From positions 54,379 to 118,378 of the forward strand of contig ML996698.1 in assembly GCA_010356995.1 (NCBI GenBank): a stretch of 64,000 nucleotides of DNA, written 5' to 3'. How positions within the stretch are numbered: the first letter of the stretch is position 1; each line of letters starts with the position of its first letter. Source of the stretch: Trichodelitschia bisporula. Its lineage: Eukaryota > Ascomycota > Dothideomycetes > Phaeotrichales > Phaeotrichaceae. The position numbers and the translations under genes are program-made. The notes under the pieces are model-generated. The model worked only from the letters and a program-made list of their open reading frames with translations. It ran no database searches and had not been told where the DNA came from. Below, piece after piece: positions 35,143-44,191 of this stretch.

Positions 35143-35674
35143 ATGCTACCAGAGGATCTTAAATATCAGTTTTTAAGCGTAACTGTCTCCTGTTATGACA
35201 TCCTGAACCCGATATGCAAGATGGCACTCGCATGCGAGCCAGTGGAACCATATGACTTCAAGCTTGAGGCGGAGGAAGTTTTTACAATGATCTCCGACCT
35301 CGTATCTGATTTCAACGAACGGCAAAAGACAGCTACCGAGAAGCTTTGCGATAGCGATCTTGCCCGATGTTTAAAGGCCGCCGAAGATTTCTACACTTAT
35401 ACTACGTCTCTAGACAGAAGTCATTCGTCTGAGTCGACGCAGAAGACCAAATGGATCCGAAAGCTTCTTACCGCTCGGGTTGAATTTGCGATAGTCCGCG
35501 TAGAGCTCACAGACTACAGCGAACGAGGTAAATAACTAATCCCTAAACGAGCTTCTTCTTATACTTCGCGCAGAAGATAGAGTGCCTCATTTGGCTGAGT
35601 GGGAGGAGTCTCGTGCCTCTAAGGCTGAGGGGAGAGGGCGTGGAGAACATGGAGAGAGGGTCCTAGAGCAGTGA
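35143..35674 (+). CDS. Tandem family A, copy 2 (best-preserved member)
   Basis: Unknown protein, no recognised domain. Two exons, 35143-35527 and 35574-35674, with a 46 nt intron (GTAAAT, branch CTAAT, acceptor GCGCAG); 486 nt, 161 aa. Without splicing the frame stops at 35535 (130 aa). Sequence: MLPEDLKYQFLSV start, then the family core DFKLEAEEVFTMISDLVSDF, basic NERQKTATEKL and the conserved C/D..ARC motif (SDLARCLKAAEDFYTYT). The second exon encodes HLAEWEESRASKAEGRGRG. The pattern of hydrophobic residues suggests mostly helix. No signal peptide or membrane segment, so probably intracellular. This is the only copy whose frame crosses the conserved splice donor into the downstream block. 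Leader block CTGCTGCCTGAGCCTCATCG lies 66 bases upstream of the ATG. Confidence 0.6.
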
Positions 35675-36846
35675 TACTGGAGATGAGTGTGGGATTAGGG
35701 TGGAGAAGGCAATGAAGGACGATTTGAGCTTCTTTGACAGGGTTCCCTACATCTGGTATATGCGGAATACTCGCGGCAGGATTCGCGTGGCCTCCTAGCA
35801 TGGCTGATAGTTGGCGCTCGTCGCTTGGATCCAATGTCTTCTACATCGGCATCAATGCAGGTTGCTAACTCCTGGGAACTGTACATATGTGACTTCTATT
35901 CGGGCATTGAAGGCGATGCATCTGTTATGTATTGGGGGGGGATGGTGGGAGCTGGGAGGGAAGACTTAATGACTGAGGGTTGCATATTAAGGATGTAGGT
36001 GTATTGATCGCTACTGTTTTGGCGAGACTGTGCTTGGGTGTTTTGGGCGGTTGCCCGGCGATCGCGAGAATCCCCGCATTCGGCCCGCAAGGAACTACCC
36101 GTATCTGAAAAGGTTGTAGCCGCTCCGACCCGCAAAGGCGGCCCAGACAGGCAGCCACGACTTTTTCGAATAACACTTGATCCACCCCTGGCTCTCTGTC
36201 GTCTTGCAGCCCACTTTCAGGGGCGCACAAATCACTGGTTGCACAGCATTGGTTGTGGAATAACATTCATTGACAGCTTGAAGAAGTATGTAAGGGTTTC
36301 GCGTGTGAATGTGGAGTGTGGGGGAGCTGGGGGTGTTAGCGCACAGGCCAGCGCCAAGTCCTTATCCCTGCAAGTCCAGCCGGGCTGGAATTGCAGGGAT
36401 CAGGCATCAAGTTTACAGAGTCACGTGACCCACATAGGGCATGTGGCGATTTGACATGGGAGAGATGGTATCCTCCTATGACACCCACCTAGGGCGTGGG
36501 GAGAGAGAGAAGGAGGATGTGGGGTAACCATACGGTAGCTCGGACACCCCAGGCCTCACCTGCACCTACTCCGACAAGCTGTGCTGCCTAAGCCTCATCG
36601 CACCCGTACTCTAGCCATACTACTGCGTACTGTGGTAGCCGGCCTACCTATACGGCCTGTTGGTTCAAGGTGATCCGTGGTGTGGTGTCGGCGTCAGCCA
36701 ATCAAATCGACCATAGGATGTCCTGCCTCGCTGACACAAATGGGGCTCAGCAGCGCCACGAATGGACCTGCAGGCCATATACCAGGCTGAGTACCGCAGT
36801 ACGGATGTATGTACACATCGCACACCAGCCGCGCTCGTTGCGAACC
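35675..36846. other. Spacer between family A copies 2 and 3, itself duplicated
   Basis: No gene recognised. About 35895-35995 resembles about 37340-37460 (shared GAAGGCGATG, TGTTATRT, GTGGGAGCTGGGAGG-like blocks), and 36012-36075 resembles 34232-34290 (TGTTTTGGCGAGRCTG, then TTGGGCGGT, CCCGGC). A CACGTG E-box is at 36422-36427. The leader block of copy 3 is at 36581-36600. Confidence 0.5.
36621..36802. mobile_element. Possible small inverted-repeat insertion in the leader of family A copy 3
   Basis: In copies 1, 2, 4 and 5 the leader block sits 66-77 bases before the ATG; in copy 3 the distance is about 265 bases. The extra sequence is bounded by TACTGCGTAC (36621-36630) and GTACCGCAGTAC (36791-36802), an imperfect inverted repeat. 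Size about 182 bp. No target duplication is clear, so a MITE-like insertion is only one explanation. Confidence 0.3.
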
Positions 36847-37233
36847 ATGCTACCACCCGATCTTCAACAACAATATGTGGGCTTATATACTTCCTGCGAT
36901 GAGATTCTGGATATATTATACGAAGATGTATAAGAGCCAGGGTGACACCCACGGGACTTTGTGCTCGAGACGGAGGAGGTTCTTACTATAATCTCCGACT
37001 TCGTGAACGATCTCAACGAACGGCAAAAGAGTACTACCAGAAAGCTCTGCGATTGCGATTTTGCACGGTGTGCGAAGGCGGCGGAGGATTGGCATGCTTA
37101 TACTGTGGCTCTGGATAAGTCCGGGTTGAATGATTTGGGGTTAAGGCAGCGACCTAAGTGGGTGCGCCGGCTTTGTGGTGTTTGGTGGCAACTTTTGAGA
37201 ATCACATGGGAGGTTGAGTTTGGTGGGAAATGA
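36847..37233 (+). pseudogene. Tandem family A, copy 3 (two in-frame stops)
   Basis: ATG at 36847 opens MLPPDLQQQYVGLYTSCDEI. TAA at 36931-36933 and TGA at 36943-36945 interrupt the frame, which then resumes without shift: DFVLETEEVLTIISDFVNDL, NERQKSTTRKL, CDFARCAKAAEDWHAYT, ending at TGA 37233. Because homology flanks both stops in the same frame, nonsense mutation is more likely than an intron (the gap is far too short). The last codon lies just before a conserved donor-like GTACGT and a downstream TTTCCGCAG acceptor, as in the other copies. A translation start inside the second half (after 36946) cannot be excluded. Confidence 0.7.
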
Positions 37234-37334
37234 GGTACGTACCTGATACCTGAATGAGCATCCTCTCATACTTTCCGCAGGTGATTGCACGTATCATTTT
37301 GGCTGGGTGGGAGGAGTGCTGTGCATAGGTGACT

Positions 37335-37460
37335 CTCTTCGGGCATTGGAAGCATGAAGGCGATGGATTTGTTATATGGGGGGGAAGGAGTGGTGGGTGC
37401 TGGGAGGGGACGTCTTAGAACTGCGGATGTAGTGGTTGAGGTTTGCGCGTTAAGGATGGA
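37335..37460. repeat. Spacer repeat shared with ~35895-35995
   Basis: GGGCATTG, GAAGGCGATG, TTGTTATATGGGGGGG, GTGGGTGCTGGGAGGG and the following GCGTTAAGGATGG-like block recur in the same order in the spacer downstream of copy 2. This shows that duplication units include intergenic sequence and not only the gene. Confidence 0.6.
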
Positions 37461-37603
37461 TGAGCGGCAGGGAGGTAATCGTGGTGATGCGGGGTTGTGG
37501 GGAGGGTTAAGGATGCATGGGTGCTCTGCTGCCTGAGCCTCATCGGCCCGATCATTACTACACTTCATATCGCACATTAGAACTAGTCATCCTCATCGCA
37601 ATC

Positions 37604-37984
37604 ATGATCTCAATCATGCCAGCACCCACTCTTAGACAAGACATTCTGGACCTATATGATTCCTGCAGAGAGATTCTGGACCCAATAGCCAACGACGTGT
37701 CAAAAGGACAGCCGCCCTACAAGTTTGAACTCGAGCTCGCGGAGGTTTCAACCTTACTCTTCGATTTCCTAGTCGATTTTAAAGATCGGAAAGAGGTCGC
37801 TGCTAAGAAAATTTGCAAAACCGACGTAGCCCGATGTGCGTACAGCGCCGATGTACTCCGCAATTATACCGGGTTTCTACGCAGACGCGCGGGTCGTCCG
37901 TATACGCCAGAGCAGCTACAGAGGTGGAAGAGCCTGCTTGATTCTCTTTTGGCATATCTTTGCCAAATCAAGTCACTACAGTGA
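37604..37984 (+). CDS. Tandem family A, copy 4
   Basis: Unknown protein. ATG at 37604 (MISIM) or, in register with the other copies, 37616 (MPAPTLRQDILDLYDSC). The frame is intact to TGA 37984: 126 aa from the first ATG, 122 from the second. Core: YKFELELAEVSTLLFDFLVD, FKDRKEVAAKKI, TDVARCAYSADVLRNYTGFL, and a basic C-terminal part with PYTPEQLQRWKSLLDS. It ends KSLQ, about eight codons before the conserved donor GTAAGTGG; the downstream acceptor CCAGCAG (ending at 38057) and 3' block are kept but become untranslated. Leader block at 37527-37546. Most similar to copy 5. No domain recognised. Confidence 0.55.
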   Translation: MISIMPAPTLRQDILDLYDSCREILDPIANDVSKGQPPYKFELELAEVSTLLFDFLVDFKDRKEVAAKKICKTDVARCAYSADVLRNYTGFLRRRAGRPYTPEQLQRWKSLLDSLLAYLCQIKSLQ

Positions 37985-38299
37985 ACTCCACTCAAGAGAG
38001 AGGGTAAGTGGGCACTCCCTAAATGAGCATGAGCATCTCCTCACTTACTTCCAGCAGGCGATCGTGCGCATTCTTTTGGCCGAGTGGGAGGAGTGTTGTG
38101 ACTTTGAAGGAGAGTCCGCGTGGGAGGGGGGAAGCATAGTGGGATAGGTTTGCGTGACAAGGATGTGGGTATGTGGGGTATGCGCCAGTAGTGATGTGGG
38201 GATGAGGAGGAGCGGGGGTGTTCTGCTGCCTAAGCCTCATCGGCCCGATACTTCATATCACACATTAGAACTAGTCGTCCTCAGCAGTAATTCTCAACC

Positions 38300-38675
38300 A
38301 TGTCAGTACGGAATCTTAAAGAAGAGATTCTGGACTTACATGCTTCCTGCGTTGAGATTATGAACCAGATAGCCGAGAGCGTGCAAAAAGGAGAGCCGCC
38401 AAACAAGTTTGAGCTCGAGACCGCAGAAGTTCACACCTTACTCTGCGATTTCGTAAGCGAATTCAACAACCGGAAAGAGATCGCCGCCAAAAAGATTTGC
38501 AACAACGACTTAGTCACGTTGTATGGAGGTGGCCGAATATCTTCACACTTTTACCGAGTTTCTGGACAAACGCGAAGGGGGCCCCCTTTCATGTACACCG
38601 GAGGAGCTACAGACGAGGAAGGACCTATTTACCAGTCTTTCGGGGGGTCTTCGCTTTATCAAGTTATCACAGTAA
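38300..38675 (+). pseudogene. Tandem family A, copy 5 (frameshift)
   Basis: ATG at 38300 opens MSVRNLKEEILDLHASCVEI and runs through KFELETAEVHTLLCDFVSEF and NNRKEIAAKKI. After NNDLV, at about 38513-38520, an apparent one-base insertion relative to copy 4 moves the frame. In the +1 register the homology continues (EVAEYLHTFTEFLDKREGG, then CTPEELQTRKDLFTSL) to TAA 38675. The literal frame instead ends at 38686 with unrelated residues. Leader block at 38223-38242, 77 bases before the ATG. Downstream donor GTAAGTGG and acceptor CAAGCAG are conserved. Confidence 0.7.
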
Positions 38676-38686
38676 ACCCCACTTAA

Positions 38687-40392
38687 GAGAGAAGGTAAGT
38701 GGCTAATCCCTACATGAGCATGAGCATCCCCTCACACTACCTCAAGCAGGGGATAATGCGTATTCTTGGGCTGAGTGGGAGGAGTGTTAGTCTTCGAGGT
38801 TGAGGGGAGAGTGCGGCGGGGGGTGTGGCGAGAAAGTCTTTGGGCGGGCACAGCGGAGATGAGCGCAGGATTGGGGCGGAGGGGGTTGTGACGGAGAACT
38901 AAAGGTGTAAGTTGGCTGGGACAAAAGGCTCCAGACGCGCGGATTCTCCGCTTCGGCGTTTGCTCTCTGGTTCCGAGATCCGGTTTTCGGCTTCTTTGCC
39001 CGGGCTTGAAGGTATCCGAAGCCGGAGGTACACGGTAATGGAACGGAGTTCAGGCGTCCTCGTGCTTTCGGCGCTTGCGTGGTCGGGAAGCTTTACACCC
39101 CTGGCAATGTGCCTGGGCGGGGAGTCGGTTGGCTGCGGCCGTCGGCACGTCGGAGGCGTAGTGAAGGTGCCGGGTTTCGGGATGCCGACATCGCCGAGCC
39201 GCATCCCGAGTTTAATTTATGGGAGACACCACCGTCGATACCGACGGGAAAACAAACTGGACGTTTATTCTACTGGCATATATACTACGCATGCCCCGCG
39301 GTCACAACCATGTTGCTAACAGCGTGATCGGAGGAGTTCCAGCTCAGTAATTGCGGGCCACGGGACGGACGACCCTGGTGGGGCCTGGGGTTCAAAGCCA
39401 GACGGAGGATATGCGTCTCTTGGACCATGACCATACAGAGGCTGATGGTTCTAGGACCTGGATAGAGAAAAGGTTGCTTCTATCTTTAACGGCGATGCGT
39501 GTATTCCGACAGTCAGCTTGACCAGCCAGTCCACGAGCAAGAGGGCGACCGCCAAAACCTCTCAGATTGCACGGTGGGACCGTGCTTCGAGTGAACTCGA
39601 ACTTTCATTCCACCCTTAAGGTTCATAATGGGACCACTTCACTGCACCATGCAGAGGATGACGCATCTCGTTCCCAATTCCGCGCCCGTCGGCGGCAGAG
39701 TCGGGCCCAAGGGTAAGTTGAGCGTCACTGCTGCCCGGCGGATGCGTATTGCATGGCGACTGGGTACTCCACGCGGGAGAGGGCCAGGCCGCAGCGGCGA
39801 GCAATCGGGGTGATGACATTACGACGGGGGAGGAGTACAGCGAAGCTCCGGGTCTCCATTTCCATCAACAAGACCGATCTGAGGAACTGATATGGTTCCG
39901 TGAGACCGGCAACCGGGATGGCCTAGACGCGGCTGGTACGCTTGCCACGATTTCATCAGGGATTCCACCTGGCTGACCTGTTGCCGGTGCTGTACTGGCA
40001 TGGGCTGCAGATGTGAGCCAGTGCTTCTAGTTTCCCTTGGAGTCGCTTACTCCCCTCCGTTGTTCAGTGCGACCTCGCCTCGTGCCCGTTCCCAAGCTCT
40101 CTGAATCATGGATCCCGTCGCTTTATAGCATGTCCGCTTTCCATGGTTCGACAGCTCACCGCAGTCATCCTCCCCCCCAATGACGACACTCTCTGCGTCA
40201 CTCCCACGTGGCAGTCCACGCGGCCCTACGGCTATCAATGAAGAAGTTCGAGAATCTAGTAAAGTCAGTCGGAGTCCCCCATCTCCGCCACGGCTTGGCT
40301 TTGGCATATATACTTCCCCAAGACGCAGACATCTCCCAGGATTTCCTCCAACACCATGCGCACCTCACACCTCACCACCACCCCCCATCACA
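38687..40392. other. Spacer between family A and the modular gene
   Basis: About 1.7 kb. Starts with the 3' block of family A copy 5 (near 38767). A TATATA motif at about 39281-39287 precedes a short frame at 39310 with no continuation, possibly a dead promoter. An open frame at 38912-39319 shows no recognisable features. I see no clear gene. Confidence 0.4.
40307..40312 (+). promoter_or_regulatory. TATA-like element of the modular-exon gene
   Basis: TATATA within CATATATACTTCCCC, 81 bases before the ATG at 40393, with a C-rich leader (CACCACCCCCCATCACA) directly before the start codon. Spacing and context fit a fungal core promoter. Confidence 0.5.
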
Positions 40393-43300
40393 ATGTCTGA
40401 CCCCTCCTTACCCCGCTGCTACTGCCCAAATAGGTATGAGTCCGGCGTTGGGCTCGACCCAATAACACACGACGACACAACCATGTTTCCGAACTACGAC
40501 TCCGCGGACTTAGCTTGTCGCCATCAAATATGCTGCTACCTCAACATCTTGAGCGGAAGGGGCGTCCACCGCGCTCTAGAGGCACCCGTCTACAGCGCCT
40601 CGCAGACCCCCCTCGGCATTGCGGTCGGTGACGATGACGATGACGAGGACGAAAAGGGCGAAGACGACGAAGAGGACGACGACGTCGAGTACAGTGACGA
40701 GCCGTACGGCAACTATTACATCGACTCAGAAGGCGATGTCGAGATCAAGTTGTTCGGCTCCAATCGCGGGCTGCTCGGCTCCAATTCCGCGTTGCTCGGC
40801 TATAATCACGGGTTTTACAGCTCCAATCCCGCGTTGTTCGGCTTCATTTCCGCGCCATTCGACTCCAATCCCGCGTTGTACGAACCCGATATCGACTCTC
40901 CCCTGGAGCAGATGGCTGCAGATATCCAGTCCCGCAAAGAAGACGCTAAATCCACCGGAAAAACTGGTATAGAACCGGGGTAAGCCTCTAGACGCGCAAT
41001 CCCGCGGACGTCTGAAATAACCGATAGATTTGGCTGACAGAATTGCTTGTAGACACGAAGCCGGGCGGGCCGAGCGGGAAGAGTCCAATGCTGAGCTCGA
41101 GCGTGTCGACTACAATTCAACGAGCGATGCCGACCCCACATCATTCGGCTCCGAGCCTAGCATGGAGCGCGCCAGGTTCGCCAACCTAATACAGCAGCTG
41201 GACGCCACAATTGACCGCTGTAAAGCTTGCGCCGCAACACGCATCCGCCGCTCCAGCTTAGTTGACCGTCCTATCTTCAAGCAGATACTTGCGGACATCG
41301 ACGACATCGACGTGGAATCCCCCGATGAAAATGAAATAGAAGAAGGGTATGCCTCCCGGCCCGTAGTCCGGCAGACGTGCGGAATACCCGGCAGGTTTGG
41401 CTGACAAGATTGCTTGTAGCTTCGAAGCCTGGTGGGCTGAGCGGGAAGAGTCTAATGACGAACCCGAGCGTGTCGATCACAATTCCACGAGTGATGGCGA
41501 GCCCACGTTGTTGGACTTCGATTCCAGCACGGATCTCATCTCGCGCGCCCACGACGACCACGATGACCACGGTAACGACGAAAACAATGAGAACGACGAT
41601 GTCGAGTCCGATGACGATTCCGACCGCAGCGAGTACAGGCTCACGTTGTTCGGCCCCGATCGCGGCACGCCTATCACCCCGGGCGCCGACGATGACGAGC
41701 CCAAATTCAGTTTTATGGACTTCTACAGCGACATCGAGTCCTGGTTGCGCAACCTCGATCCCACCGCGGATCCCGCCTCGCGCGCTGGCCGACGCCGACT
41801 GCTGGCCGCCATCCGCGACCAGCTCTACAAGGAATACGGCCCGCACAAGGGCCATCCTTTGGACTCATTTGCCCACACGGATCCCAGCCCGAACGCCTGC
41901 CAACGCCGGGACGCCATCGGTTATCTGTTCAGCAGGGACGCCGACGAGTTGAGGTGGGAGCGCGACCTCATCGATCGTGATATTATGAGCGAGGTCGAGC
42001 TTGCCGAACGTCGTCGATGGGAGGACGGCTGCCGCCCAGCTATCCTCGCCATGACTGTCGGCTTCACCGATCGCCCTGAGGGACCCGACCCCGGCGCCTG
42101 CGAAACACCCCACTCTCCCTTCGAGCAGATAGGTCCAGACAGCCAAATCCGCGAACCAGACGCGGAACCCATCTCCGAAACAGGAACAGAACAGGGGTAT
42201 GTCTCCAGACCCGTAGCCCTGCGGACGTGGCGGAAAAGCCGGCAGATTTGACTGACAAAACTGCTTGTAGATACGAAGCCGGGTACAAAGCCGGATACGA
42301 AGCCGGGTACGAAGTCGGGCGGACCAAGCGGGAAGAGTCGAATAATGAGCCCGAGCGCATCGATCACAATTCAACAAGCGATGGCGAGCTCACGCCGTTT
42401 GTCTTCGATCCCAGCATGGATCTCACCTCACGAGCCAGCCAACTTCGACTGTTGGAGGTCATCCTTGACCAGCTCGACATATATGACCGCTCCAGCGAAG
42501 CCGAGCGGGTCGAGCGGGAAAAGTCTAACGATGAGCCCAAGCGCATCGATCACAGTTCAACGAGCGATGACGAGCTCCCGTTGTCCGGCTCCGACACCGG
42601 CACGGATATCACCCCGCGCGCCAGCCAACTTCGACTGCTGTACGCCATGATTAAGGGCTTCAGCACTCGCCGGGTGGCACCGGTCCCCCCCTCCCGCCCA
42701 GTCAGCCATCGTACGGTCGGCGAGCAAATGGCTGAAGACACTCAAACCCGCGAAGGAGGCGCGGGACCCACCGGTGAAACAGGAAAAATGGGGTACGCCT
42801 CCAAACCCGTAGTCCTACAGACGTGCGAAATAACCGGCAGATTGGGCTGACATAATTGCTTGTAGATCCGCAGCCAAGCGGGCCGGGCGGGAAGAGCCGA
42901 ATAATAAGCCAGAGCGCATTGATGACCATCTAACGAGCGATGGCGAGCTCCCGTTGTCCGGCTCTAACACCAGCACGGATATCACTTCGCGCGCCTTCCA
43001 ACATCAACTGCTAGACGCCAGGATTAAGTGCATTAACACTCGCCGGGCGGCACCTGTCACCCCCTCCCGCCGAGTCAACCATCGTACCATCGGCGAGCAA
43101 GTAGCTGAAGACATCCAAGCCCACGAAGGAGGCGCGGGACCCACCCGTACAATAGGAGAAATAGGGTACGCCCCCAAACCCATAGTCCTGCAGACGTGCG
43201 AAGTAACCGGCATATTTGGCTGACAAAATTGCTTGTAGATCCGCAGCCGAGCGGGCCGAGCTAGAAGAGTCTAATAACGAGCCCGAGGGCATCGATCAGG

Positions 43301-43763
43301 ACTCAGCGAGCGATGATGAGCTCCAGCCGTTCGTCCTCAATCCTAGTATAGATCCAACCTCGCCCGCCAACGAAATTCGAGTGCTGAACGCCATGATTGA
43401 CCGCTGCAGCGCTCTCTCCGCAGCACTCAACCGCAGCTGCGGCGCAGGCGACCTCCGGACCTTTAGTCGGATAATTGAAGCCATGCCCCCCGTTCCCGAA
43501 GTAGACTTGGAATCCATCCATGGAATAGGACTACCGCTTGAGTATGCCTCCAGACCCCGTAGTCCCGCAGACATGCGGAACAACTGGCAGATTTGGTTAA
43601 CAAATTTGCTTCTAGAGACGAAGCCGGGCGGGCCGAGCGGGAAAAATTGCGTGCGAAGGCCCGGGCGGAATGGTCCCCCCCAGACCCGCCGAGCACGGAA
43701 TACTTAAGACAACTGCAAGCGGCCTTGACTAGTTTGAGGGAGAGTACTGAAAGGCGGCCATGA
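40393..43763 (+). CDS. Modular protein built from tandemly duplicated symmetric exons, unknown function
   Basis: Seven exons: 40393-40979, 41053-41346, 41420-42196, 42271-42792, 42866-43165, 43239-43541 and 43616-43763; 2931 nt, 976 aa. All six introns split a codon at the same phase (after the second base), so every internal exon is a multiple of three. Exons 2-7 begin with the same module, [EA]-A-G-R-A-E-R-E-E-S-N, then in most copies EPERIDHNSTSDGEL and a Ser/Asp stretch, then a helical part such as ASQLRLLEVILDQL. Exon 1 differs: a Cys/Pro start, an acidic run (residues about 77-97) and six heptapeptide repeats. Exon 4 holds two modules without an intron between. The protein is acidic, has no signal peptide or membrane helix and matches no family I know. 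Joined frame contains no stop. An in-frame upstream ATG (40180) is less likely because TATA lies between. Confidence 0.72.
40756..40881 (+). repeat. Six tandem 21-bp units (heptapeptide repeat) in exon 1
   Basis: Six units read G-S-N-R-G-L-L, G-S-N-S-A-L-L, G-Y-N-H-G-F-Y, S-S-N-P-A-L-F, G-F-I-S-A-P-F, D-S-N-P-A-L-Y. DNA units follow GGCTCCAATYCCGCGTTGTTC. Confidence 0.85.
40980..43615 (+). repeat. Six near-identical phase-symmetric introns
   Basis: Introns at 40980-41052, 41347-41419, 42197-42270, 42793-42865, 43166-43238 and 43542-43615 (73, 73, 74, 73, 73, 74 nt). They share GTAYGCCTCC at the start, a central CCCGTAGTCC..CAGACGTGCG block, TTTGGCTGACA (branch region) and TTGCTTGTAG at the end. 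No other intron in the window resembles them. Confidence 0.85.
42272..42319 (+). repeat. Four 12-bp units at the start of exon 4
   Basis: TACGAAGCCGGG repeated four times with small changes, giving YEAG-YKAG-YEAG-YEVG. It expands the first residues of the module that other exons carry once. Confidence 0.85.
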
Positions 43764-44191
43764 GGGAATTGATGGAGGAATTCATGCCATCCTACGTTGG
43801 CGTGCTGCAACATGGAGGCGAGAAATGATGCTTGAGTAAGAGTTGTAGGAGCTGTTATATCCAGACTGAGCGAAGGGTTGGGACTTGCTGGTATTCATGT
43901 ATGGAGTGTTGTCGTGATTACCGTGGCCTTGCCCCGCAGTTGTGGCGCCCCGCACGACCGCTTGCCGATCTCCCGCCCGGGCCGTGCGGGACTCCACTGG
44001 GGCTAGTGCAACACCAAATTCAGTCCGTGCAAAAGAAGCTCGAAGATCATGAACCTAATCTGTCATAAATCCACGCCTGCAATGTATAAAACAGTGACCC
44101 ACCCCCACCAACACCCGTCCCTCCTAGCAAACAAATGGTATCCCAGAACGCCCGCCCACCCAGGTCCTCAAAGACTCCACCAACTCTTACT
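43764..44191. other. Intergenic, convergent 3' flanks
   Basis: About 430 bases between the convergent modular gene and CHL4. Contains 3' flanks only as far as I can see. Confidence 0.5.

Noticed and set aside
36931-36960. Explaining the stops in family A copy 3 by an intron
   Set aside because: The interval between the last good codon and resumed homology is about 12-15 bases, far below the shortest intron in this window.
40593-40690. Direct repeats GAYGAYGAY suggesting a CRISPR-like or satellite array
   Set aside because: They are acidic codon runs inside exon 1 of the modular gene and have no regular spacers.
41277-43813. Long open frames on the minus strand opposite the modular gene (for example 41277-41855)
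   Set aside because: They arise as mirror frames of the repeated exons; they cross the plus-strand introns without breaks in meaning, lack their own splice or promoter signals, and plus-strand junctions explain all repeats.
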